Below, one piece after another: positions 52,177 to 60,405 of a stretch of 64,000 bases of DNA. Position numbers and translations under genes: made by a program. The stretch covers positions 1 to 64,000 of the forward strand of contig DASSEX010000028.1 of assembly GCA_035695045.1 (NCBI GenBank). Direction: 5' to 3'. The notes under the pieces were generated by a model. That model made no database searches. It was given only the letters and a program-made list of their open reading frames with translations, and was not told where the DNA came from. How positions within the stretch are numbered: position 1 is the stretch's first letter; each line of letters starts with the position of its first letter. This DNA is from DASSKP01 sp035695045. Lineage in GTDB: Bacteria; Actinomycetota; Actinomycetes; JAFAQI01.

Positions 52177-52973
52177 CCGCGTCCGCTCCCGCGCGCCGTC
52201 GCCGACAGCATCGCCGGCCGAAGCTGGCCGTCTGGAAGTTCGCCTCCTGTGACGGCTGCCAGCTGTCATTGCTCAACTGTGAGGACGAGCTGCTCTCGCT
52301 CGCGGGCGCCGTCGAGATCGCGCACTTCACGGAGGCGACGCGACGATCGGTGCGGGGTCCGTACGACGTGTCCCTCGTCGAAGGGTCGATCACCACTGCA
52401 CATGACGCGGACCGCATCAGGCAGGTGCGGGACGTGTCGCGGACGCTGGTCACCATCGGCGCGTGCGCGACCGCGGGCGGCGTCCAGGCGTTGCGCAACT
52501 TCGCAGACGTCAGTGCGTGGACCTCGCTCGTCTACGCCCGGCCCGACTACGTCAGCACGCTGGCCACGTCGACCCCGATCGCGGCGCACGTGCCCGTCGA
52601 CTTCGAGCTGCACGGCTGCCCGATCGACCGCGGCCAGCTGCTCGGCGTGCTGGTGGCGCTGCTCGCTGGGCGACGCCCACGGATACAGGTGGAGACGGTG
52701 TGCGCGCAGTGCAAGCGGCGCGGCAACGTGTGTGTGCTCGTCGCGCGCGGGACACCGTGCCTCGGGCCGGTGACGCAGGCAGGCTGCGGTGCCCTGTACC
52801 CGGCGTACGACCGTGGCTGCTACGGCTGCTTCGGGCCCGTGGCCGGCGGCAACGTCGCGTCGCTGGTGGCGCGATTGCGCGCGGACGGGATGTCCGTCAC
52901 CGACGTCGACCGGATCCTGCACACCTTCAACGCCGACGCAGAGCCTTTCCGGACGGGAGGGCAGGCACTGTGA
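52173..52973 (+). CDS. hyhS: [NiFe] hydrogenase group 3b small subunit (HyhS-like)
   Basis: A 266-residue subunit carrying the Fe-S relay from the active site. The proximal-cluster cysteines are in ASCDGCQLSLLNC near residues 25-36 and IGACATAGG; ELHGCPID and CAQCKRRGNVC, then GCYGCFG, supply the medial and distal clusters. A short basic N-terminus (ARRRRQHRR) precedes the fold; there is no Tat signal, so the enzyme is cytoplasmic. GTG 52173 overlaps hyhG; the stop overlaps hyhL. Confidence 0.93.
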   Translation: MTASAPARRRRQHRRPKLAVWKFASCDGCQLSLLNCEDELLSLAGAVEIAHFTEATRRSVRGPYDVSLVEGSITTAHDADRIRQVRDVSRTLVTIGACATAGGVQALRNFADVSAWTSLVYARPDYVSTLATSTPIAAHVPVDFELHGCPIDRGQLLGVLVALLAGRRPRIQVETVCAQCKRRGNVCVLVARGTPCLGPVTQAGCGALYPAYDRGCYGCFGPVAGGNVASLVARLRADGMSVTDVDRILHTFNADAEPFRTGGQAL

Positions 52974-54277
52974 CGCACAAGCTGGACGGCGAGGCCCTGC
53001 TGCGGGTGGACGAGCTCGCGCGAGTCGAGGGTGAAGGGGCGATGCGCGTCGTGGTCCGTGGCGGCGTGGTGCGCGACGTCGAGCTGCAGATCTACGAACC
53101 GCCGCGCTTGTTCGAGGCCTTGCTCCATGGTCGGTCATTCCGGGAGCCACCGGACATCACCGCACGCATCTGCGGCATCTGCCCGGTCGCCTACCAGATG
53201 AGCGCGTGTCAGGCGATCGAAGCCGCCTGCGGTGTCGTGGTGCCGGAGGAGATCCGCCTGCTGCGCCGTTTGCTCTACTGCGGCGAGTGGATCGAGAGCC
53301 ATGCGCTGCACGTCTATCTGCTGCATGCACCGGACTTCCTCGGCTACGACAGCGCGATCGACCTCGCGCGCGACCACCACGACGTCGTCGAGCAAGGTCT
53401 GCGGCTGAAGAAGGCCGGCAACGCACTGATGACGCTCGTCGGCGGTCGCGCGGTGCACCCGGTGAACGTGCGGGTCGGCGGTTTCTACCGGCTGCCGACT
53501 CGCGAGGAGATGGTGCTGATCCGACCGCAGCTCGAGCAAGCGTTGCAGGACGCCCTTGCGACGGTCGCGCTCGTTGCCGGCTTCGACTTCCCCGACCTGG
53601 AGCAGCCGTACGAGTACGTCGCGCTGCGCGCGCCGGACGGCGACTACCCGCTCGAACGGGGCAGCGTCGTGACGAGCGGCGGCGGCGGCTTCGACGTCGA
53701 CGCCTTTGAGGAACACGTCATCGAGGAGCACGTCGAACGGTCCAACGCCTTGCACGCGCGGCTTGCGGATGTCGGGACCTATGTCGTCGGCCCGCTGGCT
53801 CGCTACTCCCTCAACCACGACGCGCTGTCGCCGCTGGCGCGCGATGCCGCGGACAGCGCCGGGCTGGGCGCCACGTGCCGCAACCCGTTCCGCTCGATCG
53901 TCGTGCGGGCGGTCGAGCTGGTGGAGGCGTGCGAGGAAGCGCTGCGCATTGTCGACAGCTGGCAGGGCGCTGCGGCGCCGTACGTCGACGTGGCACCCGT
54001 CGCCGCGACCGGCCGTGGCGCGACCGAGGCGCCACGCGGAATCCTGTTCCACCGCTACACGATTGGCGCGGATGGCGCGATCGTCGATGCGCGAATCGTG
54101 CCGCCGACGTCGCAGAACCAGCCGAGCATCGAAGCCGACCTGCGACAGCTCGTGCAGGACAACCTCGACCTCGACCGCGTCCTGCTGTCGCGGCTGTGTG
54201 AGCAGGCCATCCGCAACTACGACCCCTGCATCTCGTGCGCGACGCATTTCCTCGACCTCACCGTGGAGCAGACGTGA
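52970..54277 (+). CDS. hyhL: [NiFe] hydrogenase group 3b large subunit (HyhL-like)
   Basis: A 435-residue catalytic subunit holding the Ni-Fe(CN)2CO site. The ligand motifs are ARICGICPVAY (C68, C71) and DPCISCATH (C420, C423), the latter characteristic of group 3b. The nine residues after H426 form the peptide removed by the maturation protease. Group 3b enzymes are bidirectional NADP-linked hydrogenases, oxygen-tolerant to some degree, that often work in redox balance or hypoxia. GTG 52970 overlaps hyhS. Confidence 0.95.
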   Translation: MTHKLDGEALLRVDELARVEGEGAMRVVVRGGVVRDVELQIYEPPRLFEALLHGRSFREPPDITARICGICPVAYQMSACQAIEAACGVVVPEEIRLLRRLLYCGEWIESHALHVYLLHAPDFLGYDSAIDLARDHHDVVEQGLRLKKAGNALMTLVGGRAVHPVNVRVGGFYRLPTREEMVLIRPQLEQALQDALATVALVAGFDFPDLEQPYEYVALRAPDGDYPLERGSVVTSGGGGFDVDAFEEHVIEEHVERSNALHARLADVGTYVVGPLARYSLNHDALSPLARDAADSAGLGATCRNPFRSIVVRAVELVEACEEALRIVDSWQGAAAPYVDVAPVAATGRGATEAPRGILFHRYTIGADGAIVDARIVPPTSQNQPSIEADLRQLVQDNLDLDRVLLSRLCEQAIRNYDPCISCATHFLDLTVEQT

Positions 54278-54741
54278 GACCGCTCGTGGTCGGCGTCGGC
54301 CACCCCGACCGCGGCGACGACGCCGTAGGCCCGCTTGTCGCCGATGCCGTACGACGCACGGGGGGCGACGTCGACGTGACGACGGTGATGGCACCGCTGC
54401 AGCTGCTCGATGCCTGGGCGGACCGCGAGGTAGTCGTGGTCGTCGACGCGGTCCGCTCCGGCCGCTCGGCCGGGGCGGTCACCGTCGTGCGGACGGATGC
54501 CCCACTGCCGGTTCCGACCGGCGCCACGGGCAGCCACGGGTTCGGCGTGGCCGAAGCCGTGGAGCTGGCACGTGCGGTCGACCGGCTGCCGCCGCGGCTG
54601 ACGGTGGTCGGAATCGAAGCGGCGACGTTCGACACCGGGGGTGGGATGTCACGGCCGGTACGGCGGGCCGTTGAAGAGGCGGCACGAGCCGTCGGTCGCG
54701 TGCTGGCAGAAGCGGGCGCTCGAGAGGCTGGTGCGGACTGA
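54274..54741 (+). CDS. Hydrogenase maturation protease
   Basis: A 155-residue endopeptidase that clips the C-terminal tail of the large subunit after Ni insertion. The start VVGVGHPDRGDDAVGPLV is the family signature with the nickel-sensing Asp, followed by VVVVDAV and TGSHGFGVAEAVELA with the second Asp and His. It overlaps hyhL (GTGA) and hypC (TGATG). Confidence 0.93.
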   Translation: MRPLVVGVGHPDRGDDAVGPLVADAVRRTGGDVDVTTVMAPLQLLDAWADREVVVVVDAVRSGRSAGAVTVVRTDAPLPVPTGATGSHGFGVAEAVELARAVDRLPPRLTVVGIEAATFDTGGGMSRPVRRAVEEAARAVGRVLAEAGAREAGAD

Positions 54742-54965
54742 TGTGCCTTGCGTTGCCTGGCCGCGTCGTGAGCATCGACGGCCCGACTGCGGTCGTCGAA
54801 CGCGGGGGCGCGGTCCTGACGGTGTCATTGCTCGCTGTCGGTGAACGCATCGCGCCGGGCGACTTCGTGCTGGTGCACTCCGAGCTGGTGCTCACGCGGC
54901 TCGCCGACGACGACATCGACCAGCTCGCGAAGCTGGTGGAAAGGGGGGGTCATGAACCGACGTGA
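54741..54965 (+). CDS. hypC: HypC-family hydrogenase assembly chaperone
   Basis: A 74-residue chaperone. The N-terminal MCLALPGRVV holds the invariant Met1-Cys2 that carries the Fe(CN)2CO precursor together with HypD; GDFVLVHSELVLTRL completes the OB fold. The remaining maturation genes (hypA, B, D, E, F) are not in the window and must lie elsewhere. It overlaps the EamA gene by 14 bp. Confidence 0.93.
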   Translation: MCLALPGRVVSIDGPTAVVERGGAVLTVSLLAVGERIAPGDFVLVHSELVLTRLADDDIDQLAKLVERGGHEPT

Positions 54966-55881
54966 GCGGACCGGCTTGAGGTTGGCGCTCGTGACGGCGT
55001 TCATCAGCGGGGTCGCGGTGTTCGTCAACGGTTATGGCGTCGCGGCGGTCAAGGACGCGACGGCGTACACGACCGGCAAGAACCTCGTCGCCGCCCTCGT
55101 GCTCGCCGTTGTCGCCACGATCGTCTCGTCGCGGACGCGCGGCCGCGCGGCGGCGCGTCCGGTGACGCTGCGCCAACGGGCCGCGCTCGTCCTCGTCGGC
55201 GTGATCGGCGGGAGCGTCCCGTTCGTGCTGTTCTTCGAAGGTCTCGCCCGCGAGTCGTCGACGACGGCGGCGTTCCTGCAGAAGACGCTGGTCGTGTGGG
55301 TGTCGCTGCTCGCGGTGCCCTTGCTCAGCGAGCGCGTGGGCGGCTTGCAGATTGCCGCGATCGCCTTGCTGGTCGTCGGCCAGGCGATGGCCGGCGGGTC
55401 GTTGGGTGCGGTGGTCCGCATGCCGCTCGGCAGCGGTGAGCTCATGATCCTGGCGGCGACACTGCTGTGGGCGGTCGAGGTGGTGATCGCGAAACGACTG
55501 CTGGGATCGCTGACGTCGTGGACCGTCGGTGTCGCGCGCATGACGATCGGCTCGTTGTTGCTGGTGGCGTGGCTCGCGGTCCGCGGTCGGCTGGATGCGC
55601 TTACGTCGTTGGACGGGTCACAGTGGGCGTGGGTGCTCGTCACCGGCGTGATCCTTGCGGCGTACGTCGCAACGTGGTTCGCGGCGCTCGCTCGGGCGCA
55701 GGCGGTCGACGTGACGGCGATCCTGGTGGTCGCGGCCCCCGTGACGGCGCTGCTGTCGTCGTACGTGCACCACGTGCCGCTGGGACCGCAGATCGGTGGG
55801 CTCGTCCTGATCGCGGCCGGCGCGTCTGTCGTCGTCCTCGCACGGCTGCGGCGGCCGTCGCCGGTGAGGGTGCCGGGGTGA
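54952..55881 (+). CDS. EamA/DMT-family transporter in hydrogenase operon
   Basis: A 309-residue protein with about ten helices in two EamA repeats (first starting FISGVAVFVNGYGVAA, second LMILAATLLWAVEVV). The family exports amino acids, nucleotides or metabolites. Full overlap with hypC and the following gene ties it to the hydrogenase. Nickel transport is a tempting idea, but the EamA family is not known for it. ATG 54952 has AAGGGGGGG upstream. Confidence 0.85.
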   Translation: MNRRERTGLRLALVTAFISGVAVFVNGYGVAAVKDATAYTTGKNLVAALVLAVVATIVSSRTRGRAAARPVTLRQRAALVLVGVIGGSVPFVLFFEGLARESSTTAAFLQKTLVVWVSLLAVPLLSERVGGLQIAAIALLVVGQAMAGGSLGAVVRMPLGSGELMILAATLLWAVEVVIAKRLLGSLTSWTVGVARMTIGSLLLVAWLAVRGRLDALTSLDGSQWAWVLVTGVILAAYVATWFAALARAQAVDVTAILVVAAPVTALLSSYVHHVPLGPQIGGLVLIAAGASVVVLARLRRPSPVRVPG

Positions 55882-56633
55882 GCGCTCCCGCCGTCATCGA
55901 CGACGGTCCGCAGGTGTTCGCGGCGTTCGCCTATCCGCCGAACGCCCTGGGCTACTGCGGTCCCGACGATGCGGCGGCATTGCTCGAGCAGCGAGGGGCC
56001 GCGGGGGAGACCGCGGCGTTACGGTCCGCAGCCGCGCGGTTCGAGGGCGCGTGGCCGTATCTGCGCTTGATCGCCGCCGCCAACGCGATTGCCGACCCGC
56101 TGGACCGGCGAGTCGTCGAGGCCTACTGGATCGGCAACGCGCTGCTCGAGCGAGTGGACGCCCGCATGCTCGGGCCCTCGTTGGAGGAGCGGTTCCGCCG
56201 CCGTGCCGGGCGGGCCTGGGAGCGGCTTGTTGCTCCGGTGCCGGAAGGCGCGCGGCCGCACCACAACTTCCATGTGTTCGGCGTCTACCCCTGGGTCGGG
56301 CTGATCCGGTCGGGCGTCGTCGACGAGCCGCTGCGGGTCATCGACCGGTGCCGCATCCGCTGGGGGCGCGTCGAGGCCATCATCGACGACCTCGCCTTGG
56401 TCCGGACGCGGCCTCTCGTCTGGAACGGACGGAAGCTCGCGCTAGGGCCGGCTGCTGTCGAGCAGGCGCGCCTGCGACGCGGAGGAGCCTCGCTGGCGCC
56501 GGATTTGCTGCCAGGCGATTGGTGCGCCATGCACTGGGACTGGGTCTGCGCGCGGCTCAGCCCATCGCAGGTCTCGCAGCTCCGGCGCTGGACCGGCCGC
56601 ACGCTCGCAGTGTGCCAGCAGCTGCCGGGATAG
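55878..56633 (+). CDS. DUF6390-like protein, last gene of hydrogenase operon
   Basis: A 251-residue soluble protein with YPPNALGYCGPDDAAAL near the start, GAWPYLRLIAAANAIADPLD, PHHNFHVFGVYPWVGLIR with a His pair, and DWCAMHWDWVCARLSP near the end. I recognise it as a conserved companion of actinobacterial group 3b hydrogenases, possibly DUF6390; its role is unknown. GTG 55878 overlaps the EamA stop. The His and Cys residues could bind nickel or iron, but this is only a guess. Confidence 0.7.
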   Translation: MSAPAVIDDGPQVFAAFAYPPNALGYCGPDDAAALLEQRGAAGETAALRSAAARFEGAWPYLRLIAAANAIADPLDRRVVEAYWIGNALLERVDARMLGPSLEERFRRRAGRAWERLVAPVPEGARPHHNFHVFGVYPWVGLIRSGVVDEPLRVIDRCRIRWGRVEAIIDDLALVRTRPLVWNGRKLALGPAAVEQARLRRGGASLAPDLLPGDWCAMHWDWVCARLSPSQVSQLRRWTGRTLAVCQQLPG

Positions 56634-56747
56634 CGCTGAATTCACCTGCCGGTGGAAGTTCGGAGTTGGGTGATCGCCTGACGCGTGGAACCCACCCGGT
56701 TACGGTCGGAAGCGTCCCGATATCGACGCGTGCGGAGGCCCCCCGCC

Positions 56748-57077
56748 ATGCTGGGAGAGCTGCTGGTGCAGCCGTCTGCCACGACGGTGCGCCTGCATGG
56801 CGAGCTCGATCTCGTGACCGTTGACGCGCTGCGAGCACTGCTCGCGGAGGCCGCCGCCGATGTTCCGTCGAAGGTCGTCATCGACATCACGGACGTGCCG
56901 TTCGTCGACGTCCTGTCGCTCTCGACGATCCTCGCTACGGCGGACTCCATGCGCGAGCGGGCGGCAGCGCTCGTTGTGGTGGGAGCAAGCCAGTCCGTGC
57001 GCCGGCTCTTCGAGGTGCTGAACGCCGAGGACGTGCTGGCGCCGGCCCTGCCGATGCCGCGGATCGCCGGCACCTGA
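56748..57077 (+). CDS. STAS-domain anti-anti-sigma-like protein
   Basis: A 109-residue STAS protein: LHGELDLVTVDALRALL and VVIDITDVPFVDVLSLSTI are the typical fold motifs. In SpoIIAA-type antagonists the segment reads F-x-D-S-S-G with a phosphorylatable Ser; here it is FVDVLSLS, so that Ser is replaced by Leu and its neighbour by Val. It probably binds an anti-sigma factor constitutively or by other residues. GGAGG precedes ATG 56748. Confidence 0.85.
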   Translation: MLGELLVQPSATTVRLHGELDLVTVDALRALLAEAAADVPSKVVIDITDVPFVDVLSLSTILATADSMRERAAALVVVGASQSVRRLFEVLNAEDVLAPALPMPRIAGT

Positions 57078-57147
57078 GCTGCGCCGGATACCGCGCCCGC
57101 TGCCCCCGGGTTCGTCAAGTCGTGCCCGGATTGGGCATCCTGGTCGG

Positions 57148-58302
57148 GTGACCGAGCCGACCCAGCCGTGGAGCACGCGTGTGCTCGACAACCGGTATCG
57201 GCTCGGCGACCGTCTGGGCGGAGGAGCCGCAGCGGAGGTCTACCGCGCGCTCGACGAGCGCCTGCAGCGCCCGGTCGCGGTCAAGCTGTTCCGCGGCGAT
57301 GCGGCCGCCCAGCTGCAGCGTCACGAAGCCGAGATGCGCACCCTCGCGAGCCTCGACCACCCGTCACTCGTCGGTGTCTACGACGCCGGGACGGACGATG
57401 CCACCGGCGCGCCGTTTCTCGTGATGCAGCTGGTCGAGGGGAGCACGCTGGCCGACGAGCTGCACCGCGGCCGGCTCGCTCCCGAGCGCGCCGCGACCTA
57501 CGGGGCCGCGCTCGCGGATGCCCTCGCGTATGTCCACGAGCGCGGCTTCGTCCACCGCGACGTGAAGCCGGCCAACGTCCTGATCTCGGGTGACGGGCGG
57601 GTGCACCTCGCCGACTTCGGCATCGCACGACTGGTCGACTCCGCGCACGAGACCCGGACAGGTGACGTGCTCGGAACGCCGGGGTACTTCTCACCCGAAC
57701 AGGTGACCGGTGATCCCGTCGGGCCGCCGACCGACGTCTACGCACTCGGCATCGTGCTGATCGAATGCCTGACCGGCCAGCGGCCGTTCGAGGGCGGCCC
57801 CATGGAGGTCGCGCTCGCGCGGGTGAACCGTCAGCCGGACATCCCCACGTCGTACGGCGAACAGTGGCACGCCCTCCTCAACGCGATGACGCTGCGCGAC
57901 CCGGCGCGGCGTCCGAGTGCTGCGACGGTCGCCGACTCGCTGCGCCGGATCAGCGCCGGCGAGGATCTCGATCGGACCGTGGCCATGACGCCGCCGGTCT
58001 CTCCCACGGCAACGCAGGTGCTGCCCGCGACGGCCGTCGCGACGCAGCTCGGCGCCACCACCGGTCCGGCCGGGGCGACGGCCGCCGGTCCGCTCGCGCC
58101 GTCGCAGCGCAGGAGCGGCCCGTCACCTGCCGTCATCGTCTTCATCCTCCTGCTCGTGGTCGCGGCGATCGCGGTCGCGCTGGTTGCGCTCCGCAACAAC
58201 AGCTCCAACACGACGACCCACTTCACGCCGGGCAAGCCCAAGCTGCATCCGGCGAAGATCGAACGCGACATGCGCAACCTCGAGCGGCTGGTGCACCGAT
58301 GA
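57148..58302 (+). CDS. Membrane Ser/Thr protein kinase (PknA/B-like catalytic domain)
   Basis: A 384-residue kinase. The catalytic domain (about 15-275) has the glycine loop GGGAAAEVY, VAVKLF lysine, FVHRDVKPANVL catalytic loop, ADFG and TPGYFSPEQ activation segment. A Ser/Thr/Pro-rich juxtamembrane stretch follows, then one helix (AVIVFILLLVVAAIAVALVA) and a short external tail without PASTA repeats. The small external part suggests sensing by a partner, and the next gene, coupled by ATGA, is a surface lipoprotein. Confidence 0.94.
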   Translation: MTEPTQPWSTRVLDNRYRLGDRLGGGAAAEVYRALDERLQRPVAVKLFRGDAAAQLQRHEAEMRTLASLDHPSLVGVYDAGTDDATGAPFLVMQLVEGSTLADELHRGRLAPERAATYGAALADALAYVHERGFVHRDVKPANVLISGDGRVHLADFGIARLVDSAHETRTGDVLGTPGYFSPEQVTGDPVGPPTDVYALGIVLIECLTGQRPFEGGPMEVALARVNRQPDIPTSYGEQWHALLNAMTLRDPARRPSAATVADSLRRISAGEDLDRTVAMTPPVSPTATQVLPATAVATQLGATTGPAGATAAGPLAPSQRRSGPSPAVIVFILLLVVAAIAVALVALRNNSSNTTTHFTPGKPKLHPAKIERDMRNLERLVHR

Positions 58303-58775
58303 GCCGCAGATGGTGGCTCTCGGCCGTGCCGGTGCCGACGCTGCTCGCCGCTGTGCTGCTGGCGGGTTGCTCGTCAGGGACGCCCGGTGACATCACGCCT
58401 GCCGGCGAGCGTGTCCTCTCGCAGGCGGTTCAGCACGTCCGCGAGGTGGCGTCGACCCACAACTACCTGGAGCTGCGCGCCGCAGTCGCCCAGCTGAAGT
58501 CGCTCGTCCACCAGGAGCAGCGGAGCGGCAACGTGTCCGCGTCGCGGGCGGTCGCGATCGAGGACGCGGCGGACGTGCTGCTCGAGGATGCTTCGCCGTC
58601 ACCCTCGCCGACGCCGTCTCCGACGACGACCTCGCCGACGCCGTCTCCGACCCCGACGACGACCTCGCCGACCCCAACTCCGACGCCGACCCCTTCGGTG
58701 ACGACGACGGTCCCGCCGTCGGCGACAGCCGGGCCGGGCAATGGCAACGGCGGCGGGATCATCCCGTCGGGATGA
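58299..58775 (+). CDS. Lipoprotein with Ser/Thr/Pro-rich tail, coupled to the kinase
   Basis: A 158-residue lipoprotein: the signal MSRRWWLSAVPVPTLLAAVL with lipobox LLAGC at residue ~23. A helical region of ~70 residues (ERVLSQAVQHVREVASTHNY to SRAVAIEDAADVLL) precedes a low-complexity TPSP/TTTSP tail encoded by DNA repeats. It starts inside the kinase stop (ATGA), so it may be the kinase's extracellular sensor. The last 17 bp overlap the convergent FAD oxidase. Confidence 0.75.
   Translation: MSRRWWLSAVPVPTLLAAVLLAGCSSGTPGDITPAGERVLSQAVQHVREVASTHNYLELRAAVAQLKSLVHQEQRSGNVSASRAVAIEDAADVLLEDASPSPSPTPSPTTTSPTPSPTPTTTSPTPTPTPTPSVTTTVPPSATAGPGNGNGGGIIPSG
58604..58690 (+). repeat. In-gene tandem repeat encoding SPTPSPTTT-type tail
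   Basis: The 20-bp unit CTCGCCGACGCCGTCTCCGA recurs at 58604 and 58631, and in altered form at 58664, with 7- and 13-bp spacers. It encodes the Ser/Thr/Pro tail of the lipoprotein and is prone to length change by slippage. Confidence 0.75.
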
Positions 58776-60366
58776 GCTTCCCGGGGTTCAGGATCCCGGC
58801 CGGATCGAGCTGTCGCTTCAGCACCCGCAGGATCTCCACGCCGACCTCGCCGATCTCGGCGGCGAGATGCTCACGATGCGCCGTCCCGACCGCGTGGTGA
58901 TGCGTGATCGTCGCGCCCGTCCGGACGATGGCGTCGTTGGCAGCGGTCTTGGCGGCGTTCCACTGCTCGACCTCCGCGCCGGTCCTCGCCGCGGCCAGAA
59001 CGGTGAAGTAGAGCGACGCCCCGGTCTCGTAGAGATGCGAGACGTGGCAGCCGACGACAGCCTGACCGAGAGAGCCGTGCAGGGCCTCGCGCACGGCGTC
59101 GTACGTCGCCGCGAGCCCGCTCCAGGTGTTGGCGGTCTCGAGCGTCTCGGCGAGCACGCCCGCGTCCAGCATGCTGTCGCGCATCCGCGGACCGCTGAAC
59201 CGGCCGTGCTCCCAGGCGCTGCCGGCCCGGCGACCCAGTGAGACGCCACCAGCCGCGCGGAGCACGCGCTTCGTCACTCGCCGACGATGCTCGACGTCGT
59301 CGGCATCGCCCTCGAACCCCACGATGACGAGGCAGCCGTCGGCGACGTTCCGTCTGCGCAGGTACGCCGTCAGCAGCCGCTTGCTCAGCCGCCCCGACCC
59401 GCTCAGGGACAAGGAGATCTGCGTCTCGGTCGGGTCGGACAGCCGGGTGATGTCCGGATGGTCGCGACGCTGCGCGAGCGTCCGCAGCGCCCGCATCCCG
59501 TCCTCCCACGACGGCACCATCCAGCCCTCGTAGCGACGTTCGGCGGGACGCGGACGCACCCGGACCGTGACCTCCGTGACGACGCCGAGAGTTCCTTCGG
59601 ATCCGAGGACCAGCCGGCGGAGATCCGGTCCGGCAGCACTGCCGGGAAGCGAGGGCAGGGCGAGCTCACCGACCGGCGTTGCCAGCCGGAGACCGACGAC
59701 GAGATCGTCGATCCGCCCGTAGCCGCTGGACGCCTGCCCCGTCGACCGGGTGACGACGTAGCCGCCGATCGATGCGCGCTCGAAGCTCTGCGGGACGTGG
59801 CCGAGCGTGAACCCGTGCCTGGCGAGTGCCGCCTCCGCATCCGGCGTGCGCATGCCGGGCTGGAACGTGGCGGTGTGGGACTCCGCGTCCACGGTCAGCA
59901 GGCTGTTCATTCGCCCCAGGTCGAGTGCTGCGACCGCGACGCAGTCGCCGCGGAGCGCTTCGAGGCCACCGACGACGCTCGTGCCGCCGCCCCAGGGCAC
60001 GACGGCGACGCGCTCCTCACTGCAGATCTCGAGCACGCGCGCGACCGCTGCCGCGTCGCGGGGCAGCAGGATGGCGTCGGGCGCGGTGGAGGTGTCACCG
60101 CGCCGGCGGCGGACGAGGTCGACGTACGACTGTCCGCCACTGTGCTCCGCCCGACTGCGGTCATCGACGAGCACCCCGTCCTCGCCGAGTGCCGCGACCA
60201 GCCGGGAGCGCGCCGCCGGGGGCAGCGCGGAAGGTTCGACCCGCGCGGTCTCGATCGCTGCCGCCGTGCTGGGCGTCAGCGGGCCGACCAGCGTCTCGAG
60301 CATCGCAACCGTGGAGCTGCTGAGCTCCGGCTGGTCGTCCGCCCAGGTGGTCCACGTCTGCGTCAT
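58759..60366 (-). CDS. FAD-linked oxidase (alkyldihydroxyacetonephosphate synthase-like)
   Basis: A 535-residue vanillyl-alcohol-oxidase/PCMH-fold flavoenzyme. The FAD domain has VVPWGGGTSVVGGLEAL and the conserved LGSEGTLGVVTEVTVRV; the C-terminal THHHAVGTAHREHL contains the His triplet characteristic of the ether-lipid synthase AGPS, and ends DPAGILNPGKLIP. M. tuberculosis Rv2251 is the probable counterpart. It is divergent from the TetR gene with 17 bp between the starts. Confidence 0.9.
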   Translation of the reverse strand: MTQTWTTWADDQPELSSSTVAMLETLVGPLTPSTAAAIETARVEPSALPPAARSRLVAALGEDGVLVDDRSRAEHSGGQSYVDLVRRRRGDTSTAPDAILLPRDAAAVARVLEICSEERVAVVPWGGGTSVVGGLEALRGDCVAVAALDLGRMNSLLTVDAESHTATFQPGMRTPDAEAALARHGFTLGHVPQSFERASIGGYVVTRSTGQASSGYGRIDDLVVGLRLATPVGELALPSLPGSAAGPDLRRLVLGSEGTLGVVTEVTVRVRPRPAERRYEGWMVPSWEDGMRALRTLAQRRDHPDITRLSDPTETQISLSLSGSGRLSKRLLTAYLRRRNVADGCLVIVGFEGDADDVEHRRRVTKRVLRAAGGVSLGRRAGSAWEHGRFSGPRMRDSMLDAGVLAETLETANTWSGLAATYDAVREALHGSLGQAVVGCHVSHLYETGASLYFTVLAAARTGAEVEQWNAAKTAANDAIVRTGATITHHHAVGTAHREHLAAEIGEVGVEILRVLKRQLDPAGILNPGKLIPTG

Positions 60367-60372
60367 GCGGTA

Positions 60373-60405
60373 CAGTGTGACATATGACGTCTAATCGTCA
60401 CAGTG
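60373..60405 (+). promoter_or_regulatory. TetR operator spanning the divergent start sites
   Basis: CAGTGTGAC (60373-60381) and GTCACAGTG (60397-60405) form a 9-bp inverted repeat with one mismatch, 15 nt apart, across the TetR ATG (60384). A -10-like TACAGT at 60371-60376 ends 7 bp before that ATG, so TetR is probably leaderless. Binding here would block both divergent genes. Confidence 0.6.

Noticed and set aside
54952..55881. Nickel importer assignment for the EamA gene
   Set aside because: Helix number and motifs fit the EamA drug/metabolite family, not NiCoT, HupE or Cbi/Nik families; only its position hints at nickel.
58604..58690. CRISPR-like regular repeat
   Set aside because: The repeats are in-frame, encode a Ser/Thr/Pro tail, and spacers are 7-13 bp; there are no cas genes.
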